Assembly: GCA_023399595.1 (NCBI GenBank) | Contig: JAEWOR010000009.1 | Location: forward strand, 17,324-81,323 | Source of the DNA: Bacteroidota bacterium | GTDB taxonomy: Bacteria; Bacteroidota; Bacteroidia; Flavobacteriales; Weeksellaceae | Direction of reading: 5' to 3' | Length of the DNA stretch: 64,000 nucleotides | In this document: positions 25,941-34,071 of the stretch, piece after piece | Position numbering within the stretch: position 1 is the first letter of the stretch | Layout: every line of letters begins with the position of its first letter | Translations under genes and position numbers: made by a program | The notes under the pieces: model-generated | The model's database searches: none | What the model was told of the DNA's origin: nothing | Seen by the model: the letters and a program-made list of their open reading frames with translations, nothing else

Positions 25941-26408
25941 TTATCTTTTAAAATATATATATTCTATATCTGGGATATTATCATCATTTGCATCTGCAAC
26001 AGGCGTCAATGGTCGTAATTCTAACATATCTTTAGAAAGTACAATTACATTATAAGTTTCTATTTGCACACCTCCAACGTGATAAGTAATTGTTCTTGTA
26101 TCTGCATCATAATTAAACTCTACAGTTTCATCTATTAATACAGTACAATTAGAAGGTGCTGTTCCCTGAAATTGTTGAACTCTAGCTTTTTTGTCATCTG
26201 TGGTATAGGTAACCGTATTTTTAACTTCACAATCTACAGCTGGATTAGTTACTATGATGGTTTTTCCATCTTTTCCAGATACTGTTTCTGTTTTATCATA
26301 CTTCCAAGTACCACTTAGAATTTCTAAATCCCAATATTGAATATCATCATCTTTACATGATTGAATTGTTAGAACAGAAATACCAGCTAAAAGGAGAAAT
26401 TTCTTCAT
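25941..26408 (-). CDS. Lipocalin-like lipoprotein
   Basis: A 155-residue lipoprotein. The signal peptide ends in a lipobox with C18 in 'LTIQSCKDDD'. The residues straight after the cysteine, K-D-D-D, match the acidic lipoprotein export signal that sends lipoproteins to the cell surface in Bacteroidota. The mature part begins 'YWDLEILSGTWKYDKTETVS', the usual opening of small lipocalin-like beta-barrel domains, followed by strands such as 'ARVQQFQGTAPSNCTVLIDE'. It probably binds a small ligand; none can be named. It stands alone, converging with the helicase gene. Confidence 0.75.
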   Translation of the reverse strand: MKKFLLLAGISVLTIQSCKDDDIQYWDLEILSGTWKYDKTETVSGKDGKTIIVTNPAVDCEVKNTVTYTTDDKKARVQQFQGTAPSNCTVLIDETVEFNYDADTRTITYHVGGVQIETYNVIVLSKDMLELRPLTPVADANDDNIPDIEYIYFKR

Positions 26409-26497
26409 ATTACACTTTTTATTTAACTAGATGCTAAAATATAAATTATTTTTTATAATAATGTCAAAAGTTGCTGTTTTTTATAAATTTCAGTTAT

Positions 26498-26534
26498 TAA
26501 AAAAATCGGTTCTAATAAAAGAACCGATTTTTGT
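26498..26534 (-). terminator. Terminator of the alcohol dehydrogenase gene
   Basis: 12-bp perfect stem aaaaatcggttc / gaaccgattttt with an 8-base loop; on the minus strand it is followed by T-rich sequence. Confidence 0.85.
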
Positions 26535-26540
26535 GGAGTC

Positions 26541-27704
26541 TTAATAACTCATTTCCACAATGGCTTTTGCATCCTGCGGAGTAAGTTTTTTATATTCTCC
26601 AATCCCTGTCCAATTTCTATCTGTAAAAGCTTTTTCTACTTTTTCCGCAGTTGAAGAATATTCAGGCGTATATTCTGAAAGTTTGGTTTTAATACCAATA
26701 CTATGGAAGAATTCTTCAAGTTTTTTAATTCCTGCTTCTGCTTTTTCCTCTAGACTTCCTTCGGTAATGTTCCAAACTCTTTCTGCATATTGAGCCAGCT
26801 TTCCTTTTTTAGCTTCAAAATTATATCGGTAATGTGAAGGTGCGATTATTGCTAAAGTTCTAGCATGATCTATTCCGAAATAAGCGGTAAGTTCATGTCC
26901 CATTGCGTGAACAGCCCAATCTGTAATAACGCCTTTTGCAATTAATCCGTTCAAAGCCATGGTGCAACTCCACATAAAATTCGCTGCAGCCGTATAATTG
27001 AAATCATCAACTAAAACCTTTGGAGCAGTTTCTTGCAAACTAATTAAAATGCTTTCTGCAAATCTTTCTTGTAAATCTGCAGGAGAAGGAGAGGTCATAT
27101 ACTGTTCTAAAACGTGTGTATAAGCATCTGCAATTCCGTTAGCTATTTGGTTTTTAGGAATTGATTTTACAACATTAGGATCTAAAACCGAAAATTCTGG
27201 AAATAAACCAGGTCCACCAGAAGAAAGTTTCTCGTGGGTAGATCTTCTAGAAATTACATATCCCGAATTCATTTCAGAACCAGTTGCTGGTAATGTAAGG
27301 ATGGATCCGAAAGGTAAACCTTCGCTTTCCATGGTACGAACTCCTTTTTTAAGAATTTCCCAAGGTTCTCCATTATAATTAGAAGCTGCAGACAAAAATT
27401 TAGTTCCATCAATTACAGAACCACCCCCTACAGCAAGAAGATAAGTGATTTTTTCCTCTTTTATAATTCTAAGTGCATCTACAAGAATATCATATTCCGG
27501 ATTAGCGGGAATTCCACCAAATTCCATTAGAGAAAAGTCTTTTAAAGCGGTTTTTACTTGGTCGTAAACACCATTGTTTTTGATGCTACCGCCACCATAA
27601 AGCATTAAAATCTTTGCATCCTTAGGGATTTCTCTGGAGATTTTTGCTATTTCTCCTTCACCAAATAATATTTTTGTTGGGTTTTTAAATTCAAAATTAA
27701 GCAT
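26541..27704 (-). CDS. Iron-dependent alcohol dehydrogenase, YqhD type
   Basis: A 387-residue group III alcohol dehydrogenase; YqhD homologues are NADPH-dependent aldehyde reductases that detoxify short-chain aldehydes. N-terminal 'FEFKNPTKILFGEGEIAKI' is the family opening. The nucleotide-binding glycines are in LLAVGGGSVIDGTKFLS. The metal ligands are visible as Asp and His in IADAYTHVLEQYM and two histidines in HAMGHELTAYFGIDHARTLA. A promoter box (TAAATTTG, minus strand) lies 16 bases before the ATG, so it is a single-gene transcript. Aldehyde range is inferred. Confidence 0.9.
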   Translation of the reverse strand: MLNFEFKNPTKILFGEGEIAKISREIPKDAKILMLYGGGSIKNNGVYDQVKTALKDFSLMEFGGIPANPEYDILVDALRIIKEEKITYLLAVGGGSVIDGTKFLSAASNYNGEPWEILKKGVRTMESEGLPFGSILTLPATGSEMNSGYVISRRSTHEKLSSGGPGLFPEFSVLDPNVVKSIPKNQIANGIADAYTHVLEQYMTSPSPADLQERFAESILISLQETAPKVLVDDFNYTAAANFMWSCTMALNGLIAKGVITDWAVHAMGHELTAYFGIDHARTLAIIAPSHYRYNFEAKKGKLAQYAERVWNITEGSLEEKAEAGIKKLEEFFHSIGIKTKLSEYTPEYSSTAEKVEKAFTDRNWTGIGEYKKLTPQDAKAIVEMSY

Positions 27705-27720
27705 AGTAAAATTTTATACC

Positions 27721-27728
27721 CAAATTTA
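27721..27728 (-). promoter_or_regulatory. -7 promoter box of the alcohol dehydrogenase gene
   Basis: TAAATTTG on the minus strand, 16 bases before the start codon. Confidence 0.6.
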
Positions 27729-27792
27729 AGAATTAACTCAGGAAAACAGCGTTAAAGAAACGGTAAATTTTAACGAATAAAGCTTAGAATAC

Positions 27793-29397
27793 CTAGTTTT
27801 TCAAAAGCTTTTCGTAGTAAATTGAGTGGTCAATATTGATTTTTAAATAATAAATTCCTTTTGGAAAATGTTGAATGGAAAACGTTTTAGTATTTTTTTG
27901 TTGGTCAAGAAGTCTTCCTAAATTATCGTAAATGTCTACAGCGAAAACATTTTTATCAGTTTTAATATTGACAATATTTTGTGTGGGATTAGGATAAATT
28001 TCAAATCTTGATTTCTTAACTTCTGATGTGGATAAAACGGATTGAAAAGCATTTCCAAAATTAAGAATTCCATATCCCATTTGATCGGTATGATTAGGGT
28101 ACAATGAAGCTTTTTGTCTAAGGAGATTTCTCATAGCATCTCTATTCATATTAGGAAAAGCTTGTAACAAGCAAGCTACTCCTCCCGCTGCAATTGGGGT
28201 AGCAATAGACGTCCCATTGGATGTTAATATAGAATTATTAAACACATAAGTAGCGTTGGTTGCAAGAGCAGATCCGTCTGGCTTGATGGCACCTGCAGAG
28301 TTGGGTCCAAAAGATGAAAAAACAGATGAATTTCCAGATGAATCAACACCGCCTATCGTAAAAACTTTAGTATTATCCGCTGGTGTGAGAAGATAATGCC
28401 AAGGTGAGTTTCCGGAGTTTCCAGCGGCTGATACAACAAAAATTCCTTTATTAACGGCAATTTCTGCACCTCGTGCTATGAAAGAAGTTGTACCGTTCAT
28501 ATTGGCATACGTATAATTGTATTGAGGATCGTCAAAAAAATAATATCCTAATGAGGAAGTGATAATATCAACACCTTTTCTGTCGGCTTCTTCGGCGGCT
28601 TCAATCCAATAAATTTCTTCTTCGGGAATTTCTTGAGAGCCTATTTCTGTACAATACAAATAAAAATCTGCATCGGGAGCCGATCCTACAAAAGAATTAG
28701 CAATATAACCGCCAATTACTCCTAAAACGCCACTTCCGTGGTTGTTCAAAGAAGTGTTGTAAATATCATTGTTTTTGGAAATAAAATTATAGCCGCCTTT
28801 AATCTTATTATTATTTCTTATTCTTTCATACACAGAACCTGTATCTACCGTTGGAAAACCTGTATCAATAACAGCAATACTAACACCATTTCCTGTATAA
28901 TCTGCTAAATGAAGGGGTCTGATATTTACCTGATCAATTTGTTGTGAAGACGTACCATAGTTAAAAACAACTTGAACATTTTTATCAGCTGTAGAATTTT
29001 GATTCCATTTGTCGATGGGGTTTCTAGGAATTGTTGAACCAGAATTTTTAGCAAAACTTTCAACAGATGAAACGTAAGGCTGAGCTTGAAGAAGTGTAAC
29101 TTGAGCTGGAGTGGCATTTACCACAACACCATTCAACCATTTAGAATAATCTGTTACTGTAAAGCCTAAATTCACTATGTTTTGTATATAAGATGGTTCA
29201 ATGGGAGCGTCTTGATCATTTAAAGCAATACCCAAATTGGCTCTTCTATCTAAAGATTTTTGAGATAACTCTGACAAGGGATTAGCGTAAAACGCCGCTT
29301 TGTTGGGCTTTCCTGTAAAATAAACAAAAACCAAGGATGTTTGAGCATTTAAAAAGCTGCAAGAACCTATTAACCAAAGAAATATATTTTTAGGCAT
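27793..29397 (-). CDS. Subtilisin-like S8 peptidase secreted by T9SS
   Basis: A secreted serine protease of 534 residues. Signal peptide at 1-19 (cut after 'CSFLNAQ'). The S8 triad is visible: D178 in IAVIDTGFP, H220 in NNHGSGVLG, S397 in SNGTSIATPIAAGG, with the oxyanion asparagine N327 in AAGNSGN. Residues about 20-120 look like an inhibitor-type propeptide. The last 75 residues are a type A type IX sorting domain ('YPNPTQN', 'DIYDNLGRLLDQ', 'FPKGIYYLKIN'), which sends the enzyme through the outer membrane and attaches it to the surface. It stands alone, divergent from the DegT gene. Substrate unknown. Confidence 0.93.
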   Translation of the reverse strand: MPKNIFLWLIGSCSFLNAQTSLVFVYFTGKPNKAAFYANPLSELSQKSLDRRANLGIALNDQDAPIEPSYIQNIVNLGFTVTDYSKWLNGVVVNATPAQVTLLQAQPYVSSVESFAKNSGSTIPRNPIDKWNQNSTADKNVQVVFNYGTSSQQIDQVNIRPLHLADYTGNGVSIAVIDTGFPTVDTGSVYERIRNNNKIKGGYNFISKNNDIYNTSLNNHGSGVLGVIGGYIANSFVGSAPDADFYLYCTEIGSQEIPEEEIYWIEAAEEADRKGVDIITSSLGYYFFDDPQYNYTYANMNGTTSFIARGAEIAVNKGIFVVSAAGNSGNSPWHYLLTPADNTKVFTIGGVDSSGNSSVFSSFGPNSAGAIKPDGSALATNATYVFNNSILTSNGTSIATPIAAGGVACLLQAFPNMNRDAMRNLLRQKASLYPNHTDQMGYGILNFGNAFQSVLSTSEVKKSRFEIYPNPTQNIVNIKTDKNVFAVDIYDNLGRLLDQQKNTKTFSIQHFPKGIYYLKINIDHSIYYEKLLKN

Positions 29398-29409
29398 AAG
29401 AATTTTTCA

Positions 29410-29417
29410 TAAAGATA
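29410..29417 (-). promoter_or_regulatory. -7 box of the subtilase gene
   Basis: TATCTTTA on the minus strand (one base off consensus), 12 bases before the start codon. Confidence 0.45.
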
Positions 29418-29483
29418 TAAACTATCTTGGATATATTTTTTAAAGGAGTTTAAATTTTGTAATTTTACAGAAATATTGATTTT

Positions 29484-30617
29484 ATGAAGAAAATTCAGAT
29501 GGTTGACTTACAGAGTCAATACTACAAAATAAAAAGTGATGTAGATAATGCTGTCTTAAATGTAATGGATTCTGCTGCTTTTATTAATGGTCCTGAAGTA
29601 AAACTTTTCCAAAAAGAATTAGAAGAATATTTAGACGTAAAACATGTTATCCCTTGTGGAAACGGAACTGATGCTTTGCAGATTGCTTTAATGGCTTTAG
29701 GTTTAAAGGAAGGTGATGAGGTAATTACTGCCGATTTTACTTTTGCTGCAACAGTGGAAGTTATTCATTTATTAAAATTAAAATCTGTTTTGGTGGATGT
29801 AGATTATGACACTTTTACCATTTCCACAGAGCAAATAAGAAAAGCAATTACTCCTAATACAAAAGCCATTATCCCTGTTCATTTGTTTGGACAATGCGCT
29901 AATATGGGGGAAATCTTAAAAATCGCTAAAGAACATAATCTTTATGTAATTGAAGATAATGCACAAGCAATTGGTGCAGATTATACTTTCGCCAAGGGTG
30001 AGGTTAAAAAATCTGGAACCATGGGAACTATTGGTACAACTTCTTTCTTCCCATCCAAAAATTTAGGATGTTATGGTGACGGGGGTGCAATTTTCACCAA
30101 TGATGATGAGCTGGCTCACAGAATGAGAGGAATTGTAAACCATGGAATGTACGAAAGGTATTATCATGATGAAGTAGGGGTAAACTCTAGATTAGACAGT
30201 ATTCAAGCCGCTGTTTTAAGAAAAAAACTTCCGAATTTAAATTCATACAGCGAGGCGAGAAATAAAGCTGCTGATTATTATGATGAAGCTTTTGCGGGGC
30301 ATTCTTCAATTTTAACTCCTAAAAGAGCGGAAAATTCTACACATGTTTTCCATCAATATACATTGAGAATTTTGAATGGTAAAAGAAATGAATTGAGAGA
30401 CTTCTTAGCCGAAAAAGATATTCCAGCCATGATTTATTATCCTGTTGCTTTAAGAAAACAAAAAGCTTATTTCCAGGAAAGTAATGATGCAGATTTTGTG
30501 AATACGGATAAACTTTTAGGTGAAGTTATCTCACTTCCTATGCATACAGAATTAGATGAAGAACAGTTGAAGTATATTGCAGACGCTGTTCTAGAGTTTA
30601 TAAATAAAGAAAATTAA
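29484..30617 (+). CDS. DegT/DnrJ/EryC1/StrS sugar aminotransferase
   Basis: A PLP-dependent aminotransferase of 377 residues that puts an amino group on a nucleotide-linked keto-sugar for surface polysaccharide. The PLP lysine is K192 in FFPSKNLGCYGDGG. Also visible are the N-terminal 'CGNGTDALQIALMALGL' phosphate-binding loop, 'VHLFGQCANM' and 'VIEDNAQAIGADY' with the pyridine-binding aspartate, and 'GVNSRLDSIQAAVL'. It is followed by galE 74 bases downstream on the same strand, which supports a sugar-nucleotide role. The exact sugar cannot be told. Confidence 0.9.
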   Translation: MKKIQMVDLQSQYYKIKSDVDNAVLNVMDSAAFINGPEVKLFQKELEEYLDVKHVIPCGNGTDALQIALMALGLKEGDEVITADFTFAATVEVIHLLKLKSVLVDVDYDTFTISTEQIRKAITPNTKAIIPVHLFGQCANMGEILKIAKEHNLYVIEDNAQAIGADYTFAKGEVKKSGTMGTIGTTSFFPSKNLGCYGDGGAIFTNDDELAHRMRGIVNHGMYERYYHDEVGVNSRLDSIQAAVLRKKLPNLNSYSEARNKAADYYDEAFAGHSSILTPKRAENSTHVFHQYTLRILNGKRNELRDFLAEKDIPAMIYYPVALRKQKAYFQESNDADFVNTDKLLGEVISLPMHTELDEEQLKYIADAVLEFINKEN

Positions 30618-30641
30618 TTTTTAGTCCAAAGTTTAAGTTTT

Positions 30642-30686
30642 ATACTTCATTATTTATTACCGATTACTCATTACTCATTACTCATT
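30642..30686 (+). repeat. Heptamer repeat directly before galE
   Basis: Three exact copies of ATTACTC plus ATT (30663-30686), preceded in phase by degraded units ATACTTC, ATTATTT and ATTACCG. The array ends five A before the galE start codon, so it lies wholly in the galE leader or promoter. Confidence 0.8.
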
Positions 30687-30691
30687 AAAAA

Positions 30692-31708
30692 ATGGCAATA
30701 CTCGTAACAGGAGGTTTAGGATATATTGGTTCGCACACGGTTGTAGAACTTCTCAATAATAATTTTGATGTGGTTATTGTGGATGATTTATCTAATTCAG
30801 AAAGGTTCATTCTCGATAATATTCAAGAAATCACAGGGAAAAAACCTATTTTTTATCCTTTTGATTTAAAAAGAAAAGAATTGCTTCATCAGGTTTTTGA
30901 AGCTCATTCCATTGAAGGCTGTATTAATTTTGCAGCGTATAAGGCAGTTGGCGAAAGTCAAGAAAAACCAATTGATTATTATGAGAACAATTTGTTTTCT
31001 TTAATCAATATTTTGCAAGAATTTAAAGCGAGAGATATTTCTAACTTTATTTTCAGTTCGTCTTGTACAGTTTATGGTCAGGCTGATGAAATGCCGATTG
31101 ATGAAGAAACGCCATTAAAACTACCAGAATCTAGCTATGGGAAAACCAAGCAAATGGGAGAAGAAATTCTTAAAGATTTTGCAGCAGCTTATCATAAAAA
31201 AATTACTCTTTTAAGGTATTTTAATCCAATTGGAGCGCATCCAAGTGCTTTATTAGGAGAATTACCCATTGGGATTCCTAATAATTTGGTTCCTTATGTA
31301 ACGCAAACTGCGGCTGGAATTAGAGAAAAGCTTCATATTTGGGGTGATGATTATCTTACAACAGATGGAACAGCGGTTAGAGATTATATTTACGTAGTAG
31401 ATTTGGCTAAAGCTCATGTTGCAGCTCTTCAAAAGTTGATGAAAGCTGAAGCTGAAACCGTAATTGATATTTACAATTTAGGAACTGGACAAGGATCATC
31501 TGTTTTAGAAGTCGTAAAAGCTTTTGAAAAGGCTAATGATGTTGAAGTTCCTTATCAAATTTGCGAAAGAAGAACAGGTGATATTACTATTGCTTATGCT
31601 AACGCAGACAAAGCAGAAAAAGAACTCAACTGGAAATCTGAAACTACTTTGGAGCAAGCGCTGAGAACCACTTGGAAATGGCAAAAGTATTTAGAAACTA
31701 GAAATTAA
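30692..31708 (+). CDS. galE: UDP-glucose 4-epimerase
   Basis: Interconverts UDP-glucose and UDP-galactose with tightly bound NAD. The 338-residue protein has the Rossmann loop LVTGGLGYIGSHTV (4-17), the serine of the catalytic set in FSSSCTVYG (121-129) and the Y149-x-x-x-K153 pair in SSYGKTK. 'LLRYFNPIGAHPSALLGE' is typical of true 4-epimerases. It follows the sugar aminotransferase, consistent with glycan precursor supply. A heptamer repeat array sits immediately upstream and could modulate expression if its copy number varies. Confidence 0.95.
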   Translation: MAILVTGGLGYIGSHTVVELLNNNFDVVIVDDLSNSERFILDNIQEITGKKPIFYPFDLKRKELLHQVFEAHSIEGCINFAAYKAVGESQEKPIDYYENNLFSLINILQEFKARDISNFIFSSSCTVYGQADEMPIDEETPLKLPESSYGKTKQMGEEILKDFAAAYHKKITLLRYFNPIGAHPSALLGELPIGIPNNLVPYVTQTAAGIREKLHIWGDDYLTTDGTAVRDYIYVVDLAKAHVAALQKLMKAEAETVIDIYNLGTGQGSSVLEVVKAFEKANDVEVPYQICERRTGDITIAYANADKAEKELNWKSETTLEQALRTTWKWQKYLETRN

Positions 31709-31717
31709 TAAGCTAAT

Positions 31718-31755
31718 ATAAAGAGCAATATAAAAGTATATTGCTCTTTTTTAAT
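31718..31755 (+). terminator. Intrinsic terminator after galE
   Basis: 13-bp stem aaagagcaatata / tatattgctcttt, 4-base loop, then TTTTTT. Confidence 0.92.
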
Positions 31756-31849
31756 GCTTCTTTTTGTCCAAAATTTCTCTTATTTTATTGGTATTTTCAA
31801 TAAGTTCTTGTAGTAAAATATTGTGATGAATGTACCAAGAAGCTCCAAG
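31751..31849 (-). pseudogene. Protein-like ORF remnant, no start codon
   Basis: On the minus strand 33 codons read like the end of a real protein: L-G-A-S-W-Y-I-H-H-N-I-L-L, then QELIENTNKIREILDKKKH and a stop. The segment is an amphipathic helix with normal flavobacterial codon use. It is cut off upstream by an in-frame stop (31850-31852) and has no usable start. Its own stop codon overlaps the T-run of the galE terminator. It may be the degraded end of a lost gene; no family is recognised, and chance cannot be excluded. Confidence 0.35.
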
Positions 31850-31879
31850 TTAATAAGGGGTATGTTTATTTACAATAAG

Positions 31880-31905
31880 AAACCCCGTAAAAGGACGAGG
31901 TTAAT
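31880..31905 (-). terminator. Weak terminator downstream of the ald-linked gene
   Basis: Stem aaccccgt / acgaggtt (one G-U pair) with a 6-base loop; T-rich but broken tail on the minus strand. Confidence 0.4.
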
Positions 31906-31935
31906 TCTTTATTACTAGGAATTTTTTTTAAAATA

Positions 31936-32307
31936 TTATTTAATTTTATTCACTTCTGAAATAGTGGTGGTCTTTTCACACTTTTCAAATTTCACACCAA
32001 ACCTTGGATTTTTTTCTGGGTAAGATAAATAATAATCTGGACAAGGTTTTTTCTGAGCGTGACTCTTATCAAAATCAATTTTTCCTTTGGTGATAATGCT
32101 GTCTTTTAAGAATTTTTCATCTATTTTAAACTCTGTCATGGCATTTTTTGCAGCATCAGAATAGGCGAAATCTTTAGAAAGACTTTCCGCAATTACTCGG
32201 CTGTTCGGAAGATAGCCACTGCAGCTTGCTCCCTTTTTATTCAATACAAAAAAAACAATAACTAGTCCTGGGATAAGACCTATTAAGAAGAATTTTAACT
32301 TTCTCAT
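31936..32307 (-). CDS. Small membrane-anchored protein linked to ald (possible DUF4258)
   Basis: A 123-residue protein with one N-terminal membrane helix (about 5-22, FFLIGLIPGLVIVFFVL) and a soluble domain. Visible conserved-looking stretches are 'LPNSRVIAESLSKDF', 'DEKFLKDSIITKGKIDF' and 'SHAQKKPCPDYYLSY', with cysteines at C29, C94 and C111. I believe flavobacterial homologues next to alanine dehydrogenase are often annotated DUF4258, but cannot verify this. It begins directly at the ald stop (no spacer), so the two genes are translated from one transcript. Function unknown. Confidence 0.7.
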   Translation of the reverse strand: MRKLKFFLIGLIPGLVIVFFVLNKKGASCSGYLPNSRVIAESLSKDFAYSDAAKNAMTEFKIDEKFLKDSIITKGKIDFDKSHAQKKPCPDYYLSYPEKNPRFGVKFEKCEKTTTISEVNKIK

Positions 32308-33501
32308 TTAGAAAATCAATAAATTAATATCATGGTAAGTTAGTCCGAAATGATCGCAGATTACCTTTTTGGTATGTCTTCCTTTGTACATATAAAGACT
32401 TTGTTTCATTTCTTTTTTGCGTACTAACATATTTTCGAAACCTCCTTCTTCATCATATCCTAAAATATAAGAAAGGAAAAAGTTAGAAATGGCTTTTGTA
32501 GTGGTTCTAGGAACTCTAGAAGTAATATTGGGAAGACCACAATGTATAACACCGTGTTTAATGATGTAAGGGTTTTCCATAGTTGTAAATTCTGAGGTTT
32601 CTACCACTTTACCATTGTCTATAGTGATGTCTATAATAACGCTTCCTTTTTTCATTTTCATTACCATTTCTTCGGTAACAATTGGCGTCATATTTAATCT
32701 TGGAAGTGCTCCAATAACTACATCGGCTCTTCTTAAAGCTTTTGTAAGTTCTTTAGGATCTATAATGGAAGTCGGAACTCTAGAATCTATTAAGGTATGT
32801 AATCTTCTTAATTTTGAAAGCGAATTGTCAAAAACACGAATGCTTGCTCCCAATCCACCAGCGGCTTTAGTTGCAAATTCCCCTACAATTCCGGCTCCAA
32901 TTATTACAACTTCTGTTGGTCTCACTCCTGTAATTCCTCCTAACATTAAACCATTAGATAAGGCTAAAAGTTCGGAAGCATATAAAATAGAACTTGTTCC
33001 TGCAATTTCACCAATAAGTCTTACCAAAGAAAGCTGCTCATATTCATCCATTATGAATTCAAAAGCAATAGCATTTACTTTTTTCTCACCCAGTTTTTGG
33101 AAATATTCTTTATCTCTAAGGTTGATTTGTAAAGCAGAAACCAAATAAGTATTAGGTTTTAAATAATCAATTTCCTCTAAAGTGGGTGGATTAATTTTTA
33201 GAACCAAATCTTGTCTAAAAGCTTCTTTAGGATCTGTGGTAATTTTCGCTCCAGATTCTGAATATTGCAAATCTGTGAAAAAAGAACCTTGTCCAGCTCC
33301 TGCTTCTACTATAATTTCGTGCCCGCATTCTACTAAAACTTGTACCGCATCTGGTGTTATACAAGTTCTTCTCTCGTTAAGGCATGTTTCTTTAGGAATT
33401 CCAATACTAAACTGTTTCCCTTTTTTTACTACTTCAAGCTTTTCTTCTTTTGGGATAAGCTCTTCCTCCGTAAAAGGTGTGAATATATTGGTAGTGCTCA
33501 T
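32308..33501 (-). CDS. ald: Alanine dehydrogenase
   Basis: A 397-residue member of the alanine dehydrogenase / transhydrogenase alpha family; converts alanine to pyruvate and ammonia with NAD. The N-terminal 'SIGIPKETCLNERRTCITPDAV' is the family signature with the substrate-binding Arg and the 'E-R-R' motif; 'EAGAGQGSFFTDLQY' and the Rossmann loop VVIIGAGIVGEFATKAA follow. The 28-residue N-terminal extension before 'FSIGIPKE' is longer than in the Bacillus enzyme and is usual for Bacteroidota. A -7 box (TATATTTG, minus strand) lies about 30 bases upstream. Confidence 0.9.
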   Translation of the reverse strand: MSTTNIFTPFTEEELIPKEEKLEVVKKGKQFSIGIPKETCLNERRTCITPDAVQVLVECGHEIIVEAGAGQGSFFTDLQYSESGAKITTDPKEAFRQDLVLKINPPTLEEIDYLKPNTYLVSALQINLRDKEYFQKLGEKKVNAIAFEFIMDEYEQLSLVRLIGEIAGTSSILYASELLALSNGLMLGGITGVRPTEVVIIGAGIVGEFATKAAGGLGASIRVFDNSLSKLRRLHTLIDSRVPTSIIDPKELTKALRRADVVIGALPRLNMTPIVTEEMVMKMKKGSVIIDITIDNGKVVETSEFTTMENPYIIKHGVIHCGLPNITSRVPRTTTKAISNFFLSYILGYDEEGGFENMLVRKKEMKQSLYMYKGRHTKKVICDHFGLTYHDINLLIF

Positions 33502-33530
33502 TTTCTAATTACAGATAGTTATTTATTAGG

Positions 33531-33538
33531 CAAATATA
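33531..33538 (-). promoter_or_regulatory. -7 promoter box of ald
   Basis: TATATTTG on the minus strand, 29 bases before the ald ATG, between ald and the end of tsaE. Confidence 0.6.
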
Positions 33539-33555
33539 CGTAATATTTAGTCGAG

Positions 33556-33963
33556 TTAGTTGAAACTAATTTCTCTGTTTCCGTCTTGTTCTACAATACT
33601 CATTTCATGGTATTCTAAGCCGTCTAAATCTTCTTCATACACTTCTGGCCACTCTATAACGCACAAAAAAGCATTGTCTAAATATTCTTCCATACCAATA
33701 TCATATACTTCTTCAATATTTTTCAGTCGGTACAAATCAAAATGGAAAACTTTTCCTTTAGAAGTATTATATTCATTCACAATAGAGTAGGTAGGAGAAT
33801 TTACTTCATCTGTACTTCCTAAATTCTTAAGTAAAAACTGTGTGAAAGTGGTTTTGCCAGCTCCTAAATTACCTTTTAGAAGCAAGATGTTATGTTGTAA
33901 TTGGGGAAGAATAGTTTGGATAACTTCTTGCCAATCTTCAATTTTTGATATTTTAAATTGCAT
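33556..33963 (-). CDS. tsaE: tRNA threonylcarbamoyladenosine ATPase TsaE
   Basis: The small P-loop ATPase that drives the TsaBD complex making the universal t6A37 modification in tRNA. At 135 residues it has the normal size. Walker A GNLGAGKT at 31-38, then 'FTQFLLKNLG', 'VNSPTYSIVNEY' (the S-P-T-F/Y signature) and 'FHFDLYRL' leading to 'GMEEYLDNAFLCVIEWPE' with the family's E-W. It has its own -7 box and is divergent from dnaG. Confidence 0.95.
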   Translation of the reverse strand: MQFKISKIEDWQEVIQTILPQLQHNILLLKGNLGAGKTTFTQFLLKNLGSTDEVNSPTYSIVNEYNTSKGKVFHFDLYRLKNIEEVYDIGMEEYLDNAFLCVIEWPEVYEEDLDGLEYHEMSIVEQDGNREISFN

Positions 33964-33983
33964 TGAATTTCAATAAATTTATG

Positions 33984-33991
33984 CAAAATTA
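33984..33991 (-). promoter_or_regulatory. -7 promoter box of tsaE
   Basis: TAATTTTG on the minus strand, 20 bases before the start codon. Confidence 0.6.
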
Positions 33992-34047
33992 CGAATTATA
34001 AAACTCAATATTGGTGTGTAGAATTGATAAAAAAGAAAGTTTAGTAT

Positions 34048-34055
34048 TATCTTTA
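34048..34055 (+). promoter_or_regulatory. -7 promoter box of dnaG
   Basis: TATCTTTA, one base off consensus, 16 bases before the ATG at 34072. Confidence 0.5.
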
Positions 34056-34071
34056 CACTCGATTTTAAAGT

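Noticed and set aside
32615..33148. 177-codon plus-strand frame opposite ald
   Set aside because: Serine/isoleucine-rich antisense shadow; ald is clearly coding over the whole stretch.
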